Shown here: positions 16,676 to 25,964 of the stretch, one piece after another
Position numbering within the stretch: position 1 is the stretch's first letter
Layout of the letters: the number at the start of each line of letters is the position of its first letter
NCBI GenBank assembly: GCA_010692635.1
Contig: JAAHGL010000006.1
Coordinates: forward strand, 1-64,000
Reading direction: 5' to 3'
Source: Symploca sp. SIO2C1
Lineage (GTDB): Bacteria; Cyanobacteriota; Cyanobacteriia; Cyanobacteriales; Coleofasciculaceae
Length of the DNA: 64,000 bases
Made by a program: the position numbers and the translations under genes
The notes under the pieces: generated by a model
What the model was told of the DNA's origin: nothing
Seen by the model: the letters and a program-made list of their open reading frames with translations, nothing else
Database searches by the model: none

Positions 16676-16738
16676 AGCTAATGGCTAATAGCTAATGGCT
16701 AATAGCTAATGGCTAATGGCTAATGGCTAATGGCTAAT
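16676..16738. repeat. Heptanucleotide tandem repeat array (GCTAATG/A)
   Basis: About nine copies of the 7-nt unit GCTAATG or GCTAATA, preceded by CTCTGAAGAAACGCTGAAAA, a module found next to other arrays in the window. The array runs to just before the aldehyde dehydrogenase gene and creates a spurious upstream start reading MANLS. Confidence 0.9.
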
Positions 16739-16768
16739 CTTTCAAGAAATAAGAAAATAGGGAGCAGG

Positions 16769-18190
16769 ATGTTCAATTCCTATAATGTTCGCAATCCTAG
16801 AACCGGACAAATTGATTATGTGATTACGCCGCTAACACCTGAGCAACTAGTTCAGCAGTGTACTAACTTGCGAGAAGCTCAAATCAATTGGCAGCAGTCT
16901 GGTTTAGCTAAGCGCATTGAGGCAATGCAGGCATGGAAGCAAACTCTATTATCTCAAAAAGAGGAAATTATCAAGGCTTTAACATCTGACACAGGGAGAT
17001 GGTTAGAGTCTGTCACCGAAGTTGACTCAGTTATCTCTAGTATCGATCGCTGGTGTCGATTGGCACCAGAATTGTTATCAGAAGCAGAAGCCAAATCTAC
17101 TGCTATTCCCTTTATCCACCTGCAAAATCAATCAGTTCCTTACCAACTAGTTGGCATCATCAGTCCCTGGAATTTTCCTCTGTTGCTTTCCTTAATTGAT
17201 ACCATACCAGCATTATTAGCAGGCTGTGCTGTTGTGGTGAAGCCGAGTGAAATCACCCCCCGCTTCATTCAAGTACTCAGAGAAACTATTGCTTGCGTTC
17301 CGCAATTGCGGGATATCCTAGCTTACATTGAAGGTGCAGGTGATACAGGTGCTGCCTTAATCAAATCTGTAGATTTGGTCTGCTTTACCGGGAGTGTTGC
17401 GACAGGGAGAAAAGTTGCGGAGGCAGCTGCTAGGCAATTTATTCCCGCTTTTTTGGAATTGGGAGGTAAAGACCCGGCGGTTGTCTTAGCATCAGCTGAC
17501 TTAGAATTAGCAACCTCGGCTATTTTATGGGGTTCTGTCGTCAATGTTGGTCAATCTTGCCTTTCCATTGAGCGCATTTATGTTGCTGAAGCAATTTTCG
17601 AGGATTTCATCAACAAACTGGTAGAAAAGGCAAAACGCCTTCGTTTAGCTTATCCTACTGTTGAAGAGGGACAAATTGGTCCCATCATTGCTCAAAGACA
17701 AGCAGAGATTATTGCACTACACCTCCAAGATGCAGAACAAAAAGGAGCAATTGTTCACTGTGGCGGTGCTATTGAAAAATTAGATGGAGGTTTATGGTGT
17801 CGTCCGACTGTTCTGACTCAAGTCAATCATGGGATGAAGGTGATGACAGAAGAAACCTTTGGTCCGATTATGCCGGTGATGGCTTTTGCCAGCAAGGAGC
17901 AGGCAATTAAGTTAGCAAATGATACCATCTATGGGCTAAGTGCTGCTGTATTTGCCGATTCAGAAGCTGAAGCGATCGCAGTGGCAAACTATCTTAATGC
18001 TGGTGCTATTAGTATCAACGATGCTGGGTTAACGGCACTAATCCACGAAGCTGAGAAAAATGCCTTCAAATTTTCTGGTATCGGAGGTTCACGTATGGGA
18101 GCGGCTGCGATGAAAAGGTTTATGCGCAAAAAAGCATTCTTGATAAAAAAAGAAACTATCCGTGATCCTTGGTGGTTTAATATGCAATAA
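16769..18190 (+). CDS. NAD(P)-dependent aldehyde dehydrogenase
   Basis: About 473 residues from ATG 16769, preceded by GGGAGCAGG as ribosome binding site. ALDH superfamily features: IISPWNFPLLL and VVVKPSE (cofactor binding), FTGSVATGRKV (Rossmann glycines), LELGGKDPAVV (catalytic Glu) and NVGQSCLSIERIYV (catalytic Cys). EETFGPIMPV precedes the C-terminal bridging region. It oxidises an aldehyde to the acid; the substrate is not evident. The C-terminal SGIGGSRMGAAAMKRFMRKKAF is typical of cyanobacterial members. The ATG at 16730 falls in the repeat array and is less likely. Confidence 0.9.
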   Translation: MFNSYNVRNPRTGQIDYVITPLTPEQLVQQCTNLREAQINWQQSGLAKRIEAMQAWKQTLLSQKEEIIKALTSDTGRWLESVTEVDSVISSIDRWCRLAPELLSEAEAKSTAIPFIHLQNQSVPYQLVGIISPWNFPLLLSLIDTIPALLAGCAVVVKPSEITPRFIQVLRETIACVPQLRDILAYIEGAGDTGAALIKSVDLVCFTGSVATGRKVAEAAARQFIPAFLELGGKDPAVVLASADLELATSAILWGSVVNVGQSCLSIERIYVAEAIFEDFINKLVEKAKRLRLAYPTVEEGQIGPIIAQRQAEIIALHLQDAEQKGAIVHCGGAIEKLDGGLWCRPTVLTQVNHGMKVMTEETFGPIMPVMAFASKEQAIKLANDTIYGLSAAVFADSEAEAIAVANYLNAGAISINDAGLTALIHEAEKNAFKFSGIGGSRMGAAAMKRFMRKKAFLIKKETIRDPWWFNMQ

Positions 18191-18227
18191 ATCAGTTATT
18201 CATTGATATACAGGCACAGAGTTTACT

Positions 18228-18674
18228 ATGTCAAACATTCGAGAGGAAATGCCGGTACTAGTGCGACATGAAGGTGACTGGAAAGGGACATATACAATAA
18301 TCGATAATGAAGGGCAGATCATCGACAAATATAACTCCCATATCACTTGTCAATTTCCCCAAGACGGATCTTCTCCCTATTTCCAAATAAATCGTTATGA
18401 GTGGCCTGATGGTAAGCGAGAAGAGTATCAATTTCCAGGAATGTATCAGGAGAAAAAGCTCTTATTTGACACAGAGCGCATCCTTGGTGAGGCTTGGGAA
18501 ACTGATGACACTACAGTTATACTGCGGTTTGGTTACAAAGGTGTGCCGAATAGTTATGTATATGAGTTAATTGTTCTAAGTCCGTGCAATAATCATCGGG
18601 CAAGAACCTGGCACTGGTTTAAGAATAATCAAATTTATCAACGGACTTTGATTAAAGAAGATCGCGTCAGTTGA
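18228..18674 (+). CDS. DUF3598-family protein
   Basis: 148 residues matching the DUF3598 pattern: HEGDWKGTYTIIDNEG near the start, ITCQFP, then YEWPDGKREEYQFPG, LLFDTERILGEAWE, and the close RTWHWFKNNQIYQRTLIKE. The family is largely cyanobacterial and predicted to fold as a calycin-like beta barrel; its role is not established. It lies 37 bp after the aldehyde dehydrogenase on the same strand and could share its transcript. Length fits a single-domain member. Confidence 0.85.
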   Translation: MSNIREEMPVLVRHEGDWKGTYTIIDNEGQIIDKYNSHITCQFPQDGSSPYFQINRYEWPDGKREEYQFPGMYQEKKLLFDTERILGEAWETDDTTVILRFGYKGVPNSYVYELIVLSPCNNHRARTWHWFKNNQIYQRTLIKEDRVS

Positions 18675-18715
18675 AAGTAATAAGTATATACCATTACCCA
18701 GTGAGAAACGCTATG

Positions 18716-18933
18716 TAGGGCTTGCTGAATAAGTAACAAGTAACAAGTAAGAAGGATTTAAGCCTTTATCCTCGTTTTGAGCACTTGTATTCCCCAAGGT
18801 TACCCAGGGATTTCCCATGAAAGTGCAAGAAAATTGTACCGATGGGCTCAAAACTCTTGTTCTTCCTGCCTCCTGCCTTCTAATGCTCATTACTTCAAAA
18901 CCCGAATCAATCGACTCGATGAGGCAAGCCCTA
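18716..18933. repeat. MITE with TIR TAGGGCTTGCTGAATAAG, copy 1
   Basis: The left end TAGGGCTTGCTGAATAAGT is mirrored by GGCAAGCCCTATA at the right. Inside are AAGTAAC heptamers and a segment CCAAGGTTACCCAGGGATT shared in inverse with the copy at 42228-42458. The right terminus reaches into the winged-helix regulator gene and supplies its stop codon. Other copies: 42098-42227, 42228-42458 and a partial one near 44090-44145. Confidence 0.8.
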
Positions 18934-19701
18934 TATATCTTCTGGTTTGGTAAGTAGTAAGTAATACTCGTTTTCTCGTTGAACCAATTGTTGCCTGTAA
19001 ATCATTGTCTCCGAAGCATCTTCAAAGAAGATGAATAAAAGCCTTTCTTTCAGAGAGTCACCACTTTGAGATTCATCAGCAATTACATTAAAATTAATAT
19101 ATTCTGGTCTATCAGGATTAGCTGCTTTAGCAATGCCATGCAATTCAAAACTTTTAGATTCTTTTTTGATAACTTTAGATAAAGCATCCTCAAGTCCTAT
19201 AAACTCAGGAAAGCCTTCTTGTAAAGGACTCTCTATCTTAGTCATTTTTGGATAATCAGAATAATTCAAGATACCTGGAGACATCCCTTTAATAATCAAT
19301 TCTGTATCAACAATTAGATACTCTATTGACTTAGCTTTTATGAAATCTTTCAGTACAGAAACTGGAGGTGAAATTGTTCCAGTCATCATCTTATTGTTAT
19401 TATTTAGGGGATTTAAGCGATAACCTAGTCCATGAACTGTTTCAATGATTATTTCAGTCGCATTGGCTTCCCTTAATGCTTTTCTAAGACCTTTAATATG
19501 TGCTCTTACACCTCCATGAGTTGGAATATTATCGTCATCCCAGAGACTATCGATAATAACATCATAGCTTAATACATGATTAGGATATTTTAAAAATAGT
19601 CTTAATAGCAGATACTCTTTAGGATGTAATCTAACAGGTCTCCCATCATAAGTAACGGCAAAAGATTTAGGGTCAACGGCAAGTTTATTGTAGACTAGCA
19701 T
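18931..19701 (-). CDS. Winged-helix transcription regulator with PAS-like domain
   Basis: 256 residues. Residues 1-100 form an OmpR/PhoB-type winged helix: DGRPVRLHPKEYLLLRLFLKYPN, then VRAHIKGLRKALRE and ETVHGLGYRLNP. There is no receiver domain. From about 118 a PAS-like sensor segment follows (IEYLIVDTELIIKGMSPGILNY and later FNVIADESQSG). It is probably a DNA-binding regulator responding to a ligand or partner. The stop codon TAG comes from the terminus of the adjacent MITE, so the native C-terminus may have been changed. Confidence 0.8.
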   Translation of the reverse strand: MLVYNKLAVDPKSFAVTYDGRPVRLHPKEYLLLRLFLKYPNHVLSYDVIIDSLWDDDNIPTHGGVRAHIKGLRKALREANATEIIIETVHGLGYRLNPLNNNNKMMTGTISPPVSVLKDFIKAKSIEYLIVDTELIIKGMSPGILNYSDYPKMTKIESPLQEGFPEFIGLEDALSKVIKKESKSFELHGIAKAANPDRPEYINFNVIADESQSGDSLKERLLFIFFEDASETMIYRQQLVQRENEYYLLLTKPEDI

Positions 19702-19918
19702 TTCATAAGAAAATGTCTATTTTTAGTGCTTTTCACCCTAACTGGGTAGAAACAAGTAAATTGTTGCGATATCCATCGATAAGGTAGGATGCCTATCCTA
19801 TAGATTTGCAAAAGTTAGACACTCCCCTTATTAGGAAGTATAACTTGGCAGGATACAATAGCACTAATCCTATAAGGGTTTTGTGAATAATTTGTGAAAA
19901 GATTGATACTCCCCATGG

Positions 19919-20050
19919 CTAGTACAAGAAGGCAGAACCCATCCCTAACCCCTCCAAGGAGGGGAACAGAAGGCAGAAAGGAAGAAAGCTTACTGTACAA
20001 GCTTTTTAACCTTTTTTAACTGGTCACTTATTTCCGCCGCGCTTCACTAG
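19919..20050. repeat. MITE-like repeat, CTAGTGCA family, copy 3
   Basis: It begins CTAGTACAAGAAGGCAG and ends CCGCCGCGCTTCACTAG, with interior GCTTACTGTACAAGCTTTTTAAC similar to copy 1. A short inserted palindrome, CCCCTCCAAGGAGGGG, is unique to this copy. Confidence 0.7.
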
Positions 20051-20616
20051 AGGATCGATTCAGCAATCGCAACAGTACACTTGTACTGTTGGGGTTATAT
20101 TTTTATTGACAGGTTTATTGAGAATAAGATTGATGTAGTTGATAAATTTTATCCAAAAAATAATAAGAAAAATTTATATATTTTATCAGGATGAAGCAGA
20201 GCCCAGCTGAAAAAAGTAATTAAGAAAGCTTTATCCCCAGGGATTGCTTTTTGCTCATAGCAGCAAGCCATCAGTCATGGGAGCTTTCCCTCCAAACAAC
20301 AAGGTGCAACGGTAGGAGCCACATAAAGTGGTGAGAAAGATTTTCTGGGAGTTAACAGGAATTTATACTACTTGAAACGGCTAAATTTCTTAGTTGTAGA
20401 ATCTAAGCAAATCCCAGCTCTATTAAGATTTACAGCTTTTGCCCGCAACCAAGTTCTCTGCGGCTGAAGTTGTAGATACCTATATTGAATAATCTTCAGA
20501 GTGAATTTGCTTATCATTGGAGCGAAAGGAACATTTTGATGGTACGATTCCCAATGATTGCTGTTAGTCAACACGGGAATCAAGAGAGGCGTTAGCTAAT
20601 CGCCTGTGTGTGAGGA
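20051..20616. other. Intergenic region before mraY
   Basis: About 565 bases, AT-rich in the first half. No gene, RNA or clear repeat was recognised. A frame on the minus strand at 20368-20583 has no ribosome binding site or family pattern and was not accepted. Confidence 0.4.
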
Positions 20617-21768
20617 ATGATCGACAAAGGAAAAAATATAATAGTGGTTGACGCAAAAATATCTTCCGGGCATTCGTCAAAACTGACGGGATTCAGGCTC
20701 CTAGCATTACTGACAGCTGGGCTAAGCTTGGGGGCATTCACACTGGATTGGATAGCAGGGCGATCGCCTTTTTCCGGTATGGCGATGACTCTGCCATTAG
20801 TAATTTGTACCTTAATTACTGCAGCGTTAGGCTTATGGGTAGTCCCACTTTTACGCTCGCTGAAGCTAGGACAAATTATCCGTGAAGATGGACCCCAAAC
20901 TCACTTGAAAAAAGCAGGCACTCCGACTATGGGCGGGGTGTTTGTTGTTCCAGTAGCAGTGGCGATAGCTCTGCTATGGTCAGGATCGATAGCTACAACC
21001 CAAGATCTAGTCCAGGTACTAGTGGTATCACTGGTAACTCTTGCTTATGCAGGAATTGGCTGGTTGGATGACTGGCAAATTATCCGACGCTGTTCTAATA
21101 AAGGGATTTCCCCTCGACTGAAACTAGCCCTACAAATCGGCGTTGGTTTAGTATTTTGTTCCTGGCTAGCTTGGAATAATCCGGTTGGTATCACTAATAT
21201 CATCCTACCTTTTGGTGTTGTTTTCTCCATAGGATTACTCTTTTGGCCTTTAGTAATGTTCGTGCTCTTGGCAGAAACTAATGCTACTAATCTCACCGAT
21301 GGTGTTGACGGTTTAGCAGCTGGTACTGGTGCTATCGCTCTTTTAGGGCTAGGAGCAGTTATTGCTCCAACTTCACCAGGTTTAATGATTTTCTGTGCTT
21401 GCCTAAGTGGCAGCTATCTCGGTTTTGTTTGCCATAACCACAATCCAGCTAAGGTGTTTATGGGTGATACTGGCTCCCTAGCACTAGGAGGAGCACTAGC
21501 TACAGTAGGTATCTTGACCCAAAATCTCTGGTGTTTATTTATCCTTAGTGGTTTGTTCTTTGTAGAATGCCTATCTGTAATTCTCCAAGTTAGCTACTTC
21601 AAATACACCAAGAAAAAGTATGGCGAAGGTAAGCGTATTTTAAGAATGTCACCATTTCATAACCATCTTGAACTCTCTGGCTGGTCAGAAACCAAGATTG
21701 TTGGAGTGTTTTATATAATTAACGGAATTCTTGCTTGTTTGTGTTGTGCTCTCCATACTGGTATTTAA
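20617..21768 (+). CDS. mraY: Phospho-N-acetylmuramoyl-pentapeptide transferase
   Basis: 383 residues, polytopic membrane enzyme that moves phospho-MurNAc-pentapeptide from UDP to undecaprenyl phosphate, giving lipid I of peptidoglycan synthesis at the inner membrane. Conserved motifs: HLKKAGTPTMGG, LAETNATNLTDGVDGLAAGT, KVFMGDTGSLALGG with catalytic acidic residues, and SPFHNHLELSGWSE. About ten hydrophobic segments are seen. The N-terminal 30 residues are polar, as in other cyanobacteria. A glycosyltransferase follows after 28 bp. No other mur genes are near. Confidence 0.96.
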   Translation: MIDKGKNIIVVDAKISSGHSSKLTGFRLLALLTAGLSLGAFTLDWIAGRSPFSGMAMTLPLVICTLITAALGLWVVPLLRSLKLGQIIREDGPQTHLKKAGTPTMGGVFVVPVAVAIALLWSGSIATTQDLVQVLVVSLVTLAYAGIGWLDDWQIIRRCSNKGISPRLKLALQIGVGLVFCSWLAWNNPVGITNIILPFGVVFSIGLLFWPLVMFVLLAETNATNLTDGVDGLAAGTGAIALLGLGAVIAPTSPGLMIFCACLSGSYLGFVCHNHNPAKVFMGDTGSLALGGALATVGILTQNLWCLFILSGLFFVECLSVILQVSYFKYTKKKYGEGKRILRMSPFHNHLELSGWSETKIVGVFYIINGILACLCCALHTGI

Positions 21769-21796
21769 CTGTTCGTTACCAATCAACCAATGACCA

Positions 21797-22783
21797 GTGA
21801 CCAATGACGAAAGATGCTTGCCAAAAGTTTCCGTAATTGTACCCGTCTATAACGGAGAGGCTGATTTACCTGCACTAATCAGCTGTTTACTAGCTCAGAG
21901 CTATCCAGCTGAAGCAGTAGAATATCTGTTAGTGGATAATGGTAGCTGCGATCGCACTGCTGTCATTATCCAAGAGGCGGTATCTCAGAACAAAAGCCTC
22001 CACTACCTACAAGAGGTTAACATTCAAAGCTCCTATGCAGCTCGCAATGCTGGTATTAGAGCTGCTCAAGGTCAAATAATCGTTTTTACCGACGCTGATT
22101 GTCGTCCCCAGCAAAATTGGCTAGAACTTCTGATCATTCCCTTTAATAAACCTAGCATCGGTATTGTCGTCGGTGAGATTATTGCTTTACCTGGTAAAAC
22201 CCTACTGGAAAAACATGCTGAACGCCACCAGGTTTTATCTCAGCAGCATACCTTAGCACATCCCTTTTGCCCCTACGGACAAACCGCTAACCTAGCAATG
22301 AGGAGACAGATACTGGAAAAGGTGGGATTATTCCGTCCCTACTTAACCACTGGCGGTGATGCCGATATCTGCTGGCGCATTCAACAGCAAACCGACTGGG
22401 AACTAGATTTTGTCCCTACTGCAATTGTCAAACATCGCCACCGTTCTACCCTCACAGAATATGCAAGTCAGTGGCGTCGGTATGGTTGCTCTAACCGCTA
22501 TTTATATGAACTACACGGTGTCGATTTGATGATGGAACTAACGACACGACAATATTTCCATCGTCTCAGTCGCTGGCTACTGAAGGAATTACCAGTCAAT
22601 AGTATCAAAGCGATTGCCAACAAAACTCCTTCCATCGATATCGTTGGCACACCAATTGGTCTTTTTGGTGCTTGGACACGCGCTGCTGGGCAAAGAGAAG
22701 CTCAGTTACCTGATGAGGCTAGAGAAATTGCTCGGCTGGATTATGATTCTTCTAGTTTAGACAAGGATCAGCCTAAGGAATAA
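21797..22783 (+). CDS. Family 2 glycosyltransferase
   Basis: 328 residues. A GT-A fold begins at once: VSVIVPVYNGEADLPAL, VDNGSCDRTAVI, then ARNAGIRAAQGQIIVFTDADCRP with the DxD-type DAD metal site, and later GGDADICWRIQQQTDWELDFVP. Family 2 enzymes add sugars from nucleotide donors; the acceptor is unknown. The best start in frame is a GTG at 21797 within ACCAATGACCAGTGACC-like repeats; no ATG is near. Its proximity to mraY may mean co-transcription, but a link to peptidoglycan is only positional. Confidence 0.85.
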   Translation: MTNDERCLPKVSVIVPVYNGEADLPALISCLLAQSYPAEAVEYLLVDNGSCDRTAVIIQEAVSQNKSLHYLQEVNIQSSYAARNAGIRAAQGQIIVFTDADCRPQQNWLELLIIPFNKPSIGIVVGEIIALPGKTLLEKHAERHQVLSQQHTLAHPFCPYGQTANLAMRRQILEKVGLFRPYLTTGGDADICWRIQQQTDWELDFVPTAIVKHRHRSTLTEYASQWRRYGCSNRYLYELHGVDLMMELTTRQYFHRLSRWLLKELPVNSIKAIANKTPSIDIVGTPIGLFGAWTRAAGQREAQLPDEAREIARLDYDSSSLDKDQPKE

Positions 22784-23277
22784 TAGATATCTCCAATAAT
22801 TATGCTATAACTCCTATGCTACTGTGCCAAAATTCGAGTTTCTGGAGATGTCTAAAGGACTTCCAAATTCCCATCTGCTTTATTCTTTACATTTTTTCCA
22901 TAAACTATCTTTAAGTTAATTTCAGTTAATTTATGTTAAGATAAACCAAATAAAATATAGCTTCTTAACCAAATCCTAATTTTATCATTTATAGAATTAA
23001 AACAAAAAAGCAGTGATTCAGATCACACAAATATAATGTTTCTGATCACACAAATGTCATTACTATAAACAAAAGACTCTTGATTAGCATCATAATTGTT
23101 GTTTTAGAGAGCAGCTGTACCTAAAAAAACAAATAATAAAATTAATCAATTTATAATAGCTTGCCATTCTGGACATAACCATATAGTTAGAAAAAAATTG
23201 CTAGAAAAATAGACACAATTTTGCCTATTTAATTTCAGGATAATTACAAAAATAATAATAAATCAAGGATTTTTGAA
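22784..23277. other. AT-rich intergenic region
   Basis: About 494 bases, strongly AT-rich, without genes. It contains two related motifs ending in TCACACAAAT, described separately as possible CRP-type sites, upstream of the small gene at 23278. Confidence 0.6.
23012..23050. promoter_or_regulatory. Candidate CRP-type (SyCRP1-like) binding sites
   Basis: AGTGATTCAGATCACA (23012-23027) matches the CRP pattern TGTGA-N6-TCACA with one mismatch. A second half-site, AATGTTTCTGATCACA, follows at 23035-23050. The centres are 23 bp apart, about two helical turns. The next gene downstream is at 23278, so the sites are far upstream of it. Functional meaning is unproven. Confidence 0.4.
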
Positions 23278-23517
23278 ATGTATCAACAAGCCAAAGAGTC
23301 ATTAAATCATTACCTCTATAAAGGCTTCCCGATTCTTTTTTCTCAACAATCTGACTGGCAAAATAATAGAGTACTCTACGGTGTCTCTATTGAAATGCCT
23401 AGAGGAAAAGGTTTTATTACTGTTGGCGTTTTTGACAATTTTGGAGTAGCAAAAATTGAGGCTAAGAGATTAATTGATAGTTTCCAAACAGCAAACATCT
23501 TAGCAGAAATTAATTAA
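23278..23517 (+). CDS. Small hypothetical protein
   Basis: 79 residues, no recognised family. It has a good ribosome binding site (AAGGA about 9 bp before ATG). The sequence alternates short helices and strands: KESLNHYLYKGFPILFSQQ, VLYGVSIEMPRGKGFITVGVFDNFG, AKIEAKRLIDSF. It has no membrane segment or cysteine. The AT-rich upstream region with CRP-like motifs hints at regulated expression. It converges on the DnaJ-domain gene. Confidence 0.6.
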   Translation: MYQQAKESLNHYLYKGFPILFSQQSDWQNNRVLYGVSIEMPRGKGFITVGVFDNFGVAKIEAKRLIDSFQTANILAEIN

Positions 23518-23557
23518 TTATCTACTCTTTTTGAGACTCAATCTACTTGTTTTGCTC

Positions 23558-23956
23558 CTAATCTAGCCAATCTTCAAGTTTAGAGCATTTGTAATTCACA
23601 CTTTCTACAGATTTATGAATATTTTTTCTGTAGTCTTTTTTACCACTAGGCTTTGTTTCTGGACGGTATAAGTGGGACTTCTGAAATTGCCTAGAAGAAG
23701 ATGATGAAGGCTGGGGTCGAGATTTAGTAAAGGAATCTCTTGGTTTCAGAGTTGGTCTTCGTAAAGAGCGCAACTGAGCATGAGCTTCATTGATTTCTTG
23801 CAGCTTGTAGTGAGCTTTCTTTTGTAAACGAGGGTGACCCGCAAAACGGTCAGGATGCCATACCCAGGTTAAATCGAGGTAGCCCTGATGAATCTCCTCT
23901 GGTGAAGCTTCTGGTTCCAAATCAAGGACTCTGTAGTATTTCTCTGTTTTTAGCAT
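23558..23956 (-). CDS. DnaJ-domain (J-domain) protein
   Basis: 132 residues. Residues 5-65 form a J-domain: YYRVLDLEPEASPEEIHQGYLDLTW with the HPD motif in VWHPDRFAGHP, then KLQEINEAHAQLRSL. The C-terminal half is a basic, serine-rich, probably disordered tail. It lacks the Gly/Phe and zinc-finger regions of full DnaJ, so it is a type III co-chaperone that would stimulate an Hsp70 on particular clients. No Hsp70 gene is in the window. Confidence 0.9.
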   Translation of the reverse strand: MLKTEKYYRVLDLEPEASPEEIHQGYLDLTWVWHPDRFAGHPRLQKKAHYKLQEINEAHAQLRSLRRPTLKPRDSFTKSRPQPSSSSSRQFQKSHLYRPETKPSGKKDYRKNIHKSVESVNYKCSKLEDWLD

Positions 23957-24304
23957 CTACAACATCCTATAGTGACAAGTATACAGTCAACAGAACTTAG
24001 TAATTTAAGTCTGAAGTGACTCAGGGTATGGAAAAGCAAAAAAAACACATCAGTTTAGGAAAAATATATTTTGTAGTCTTTCTGTAACTTAAGTTCACGG
24101 TCTTACTTAACATAATTCACAGCATTGTTGACATTTCTTAGATAATTCAAGGTCATGCACAAATAGTGTGAATTTTAAGAAGATTTTCCTAAAGAAAACC
24201 TAAAGAAAATCTCAACACTCCAACAACTGGGTTTCTTTGAGAGACTAGAAGAAGGGCAAATGCATTTGCCTCAATTAGTCCTAGTTACCTCAGATCTAGC
24301 AAGC
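23957..24304. other. Intergenic region before aminotransferase gene
   Basis: AT-rich, no gene seen. It contains near-repeats CCTAAAGAAAACC and TAAAGAAAATC around 24190-24210. No confident promoter was identified. Confidence 0.4.
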
Positions 24305-25471
24305 ATGAAGCTGACAACACGAATTTCTCAAGTTTCCCCTTCCCTAACCCTCGCAATTTCTGCTAAAGCCAAAGCAATGAAAGCAGAAGGCTTGGATGTT
24401 TGTAGTTTCAGTGCTGGAGAGCCGGATTTCGACACACCGGAACATATCAAAGCTGCTGCTAAAGAGGCTTTGGATACAGGGAAGACGAAGTATGGGGCAG
24501 CCGCTGGGGAACCACGATTGCGGGAAGCGATCGCACGGAAACTAAGAGAAGAAAACGGTCTTTGCTACGAAGCTCAGCATATTATCGTTACTAACGGCGG
24601 CAAACATTCCCTATTTAATCTGATGCTGGCGTTAATTGAAGCCGGAGATGAAGTTATTATTCCAGCTCCCTATTGGCTCTCCTATCCAGAAATGGTGAAA
24701 CTTGCTGGTGGCAAACCGGTGATCGTCCCTACATCTCCCTCTTCTGGCTACAAAATTACTCCTGAACAACTACGCTCAGCGATAACTCCCCAGACTAAAC
24801 TGTTCATCCTCAATTCTCCTTCTAATCCCACTGGCATGGTTTATACTCCAGCAGAAATAAAAGCGTTGGCAGAGGTAGTGGTAGAGCAGGATATTTTGGT
24901 CGTCTCTGACGAAATTTACGAGAAAATTCTCTACGATGGTGCACAACACCTGAGTATTGGTGCTGTAGGACCAGAAATATTTGAGCGCACAATTACCAGC
25001 AATGGATTTGCTAAAGCCTTTTCCATGACAGGTTGGCGTCTGGGTTATCTAGCAGGTCCTCTAGAGTTAATTAAGGCAACAACAATTATCCAAGGTCACA
25101 GTACCTCTAATGTCTGCACCTTTGCTCAGTATGGTGCGATCGCAGCTCTAGAAGGTGGACTAGACTGTGTAGAACAGATGCGCCAAGCCTTTGCTCAGCG
25201 ACGAGAGGTAATGTTTGAGCGTCTGCAAGCTATTCATGGACTTAGCTGCCCCAAGCCAGATGGAGCTTTCTACCTATTTATCGATATTAGTCAGACAGGT
25301 CTAAAATCCCTAGATTTCTGTAACAGATTACTGGAATCTCAGCAAGTTGCTGCTATTCCTGGCATTGCCTTTGGTAACGATAATTGTATTCGTCTCTCCT
25401 ACGCCACAGATCTAGCTACGATTGAGAAGGGGATGGAGCGCATCGATAAGTTTGTGCGAAGTACCTTTTAA
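24305..25471 (+). CDS. Class I/II pyridoxal-phosphate aminotransferase (aspartate type)
   Basis: About 388 residues from the ATG at 24305 ([18 protein letters not shown]); the ATG at 24260 would add 15 residues not seen in relatives. Motifs: [54 protein letters not shown], and the PLP lysine in [18 protein letters not shown]-terminal [18 protein letters not shown] is typical. It belongs to the aspartate/prephenate aminotransferase subgroup common in cyanobacteria, transferring amino groups between aspartate or arogenate precursors and 2-oxoglutarate. Exact specificity is not decided by sequence alone. Confidence 0.92.
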   Translation: MKLTTRISQVSPSLTLAISAKAKAMKAEGLDVCSFSAGEPDFDTPEHIKAAAKEALDTGKTKYGAAAGEPRLREAIARKLREENGLCYEAQHIIVTNGGKHSLFNLMLALIEAGDEVIIPAPYWLSYPEMVKLAGGKPVIVPTSPSSGYKITPEQLRSAITPQTKLFILNSPSNPTGMVYTPAEIKALAEVVVEQDILVVSDEIYEKILYDGAQHLSIGAVGPEIFERTITSNGFAKAFSMTGWRLGYLAGPLELIKATTIIQGHSTSNVCTFAQYGAIAALEGGLDCVEQMRQAFAQRREVMFERLQAIHGLSCPKPDGAFYLFIDISQTGLKSLDFCNRLLESQQVAAIPGIAFGNDNCIRLSYATDLATIEKGMERIDKFVRSTF

Positions 25472-25482
25472 CTTTTCCTGGC

Positions 25483-25600
25483 TCTGAAGAAACACGCTCA
25501 AAGCTAATGGCTAATGGCTAATAGCTAATCTCTGAAGAAACACCGAGTCAGGAGTCTCCGAGTCAGGAGCCAGGAGGAAAGAATTTTTGATAAAAGTTTC
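25483..25600. repeat. Heptamer array with CTCTGAAGAAACACGC module
   Basis: CTCTGAAGAAACACGCTCAAAGC is followed by GCTAATG/GCTAATA heptamers, then a second CTCTGAAGAAACACC and GAGTCAGGAG repeats. The module is the inverse of TTTGAGCGTGTTTCTCAAGAG seen at 39.4 kb and 59.8 kb. Confidence 0.75.
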
Positions 25601-25714
25601 TTTCATGCGTAGCGGTCAGTGCGGCGCCAATTGGGGGGCTCTGAAAAAATCTGGATTCTGAAACGTTGTTACGTATGGATGGAGCTTGAATTAAAAATTA
25701 AAAAGGACAAAGCT

Positions 25715-25831
25715 ATGAGATATAAAAAAATCTTGGCGGCAATTGACTGCTCACCTCAAGCACCAGCAGTGTTTGAACAAGCTTTGGAAGTAGCTAAACA
25801 AGAAAAAGCTTCTCTCATGCTGTTTCATTAA
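25715..25831 (+). pseudogene. Universal stress protein, N-terminal fragment
   Basis: 38 codons read MRYKKILAAIDCSPQAPAV and FEQALEVAKQEKASLMLFH, the standard start of a UspA-domain protein (strand, VAID-like motif, first helix, second strand). A stop follows at once, while the family needs about 140 residues. A good ribosome binding site (AAAGGA) precedes it. The following 120 bp read on the minus strand as a different coding scrap, so the gene was cut by a rearrangement. Confidence 0.75.
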
Positions 25832-25964
25832 ACAATATCGAAGAATTAGGGAATTTAGGGGGCGTAATAACACGTTTTATCTCATCCGGATTTGGTGTAA
25901 CACGAATGAGCTGATTGAGAAATTCTTGTGCAGCAATTGAAGAAGAACAATTTTGGCAAGTTAT

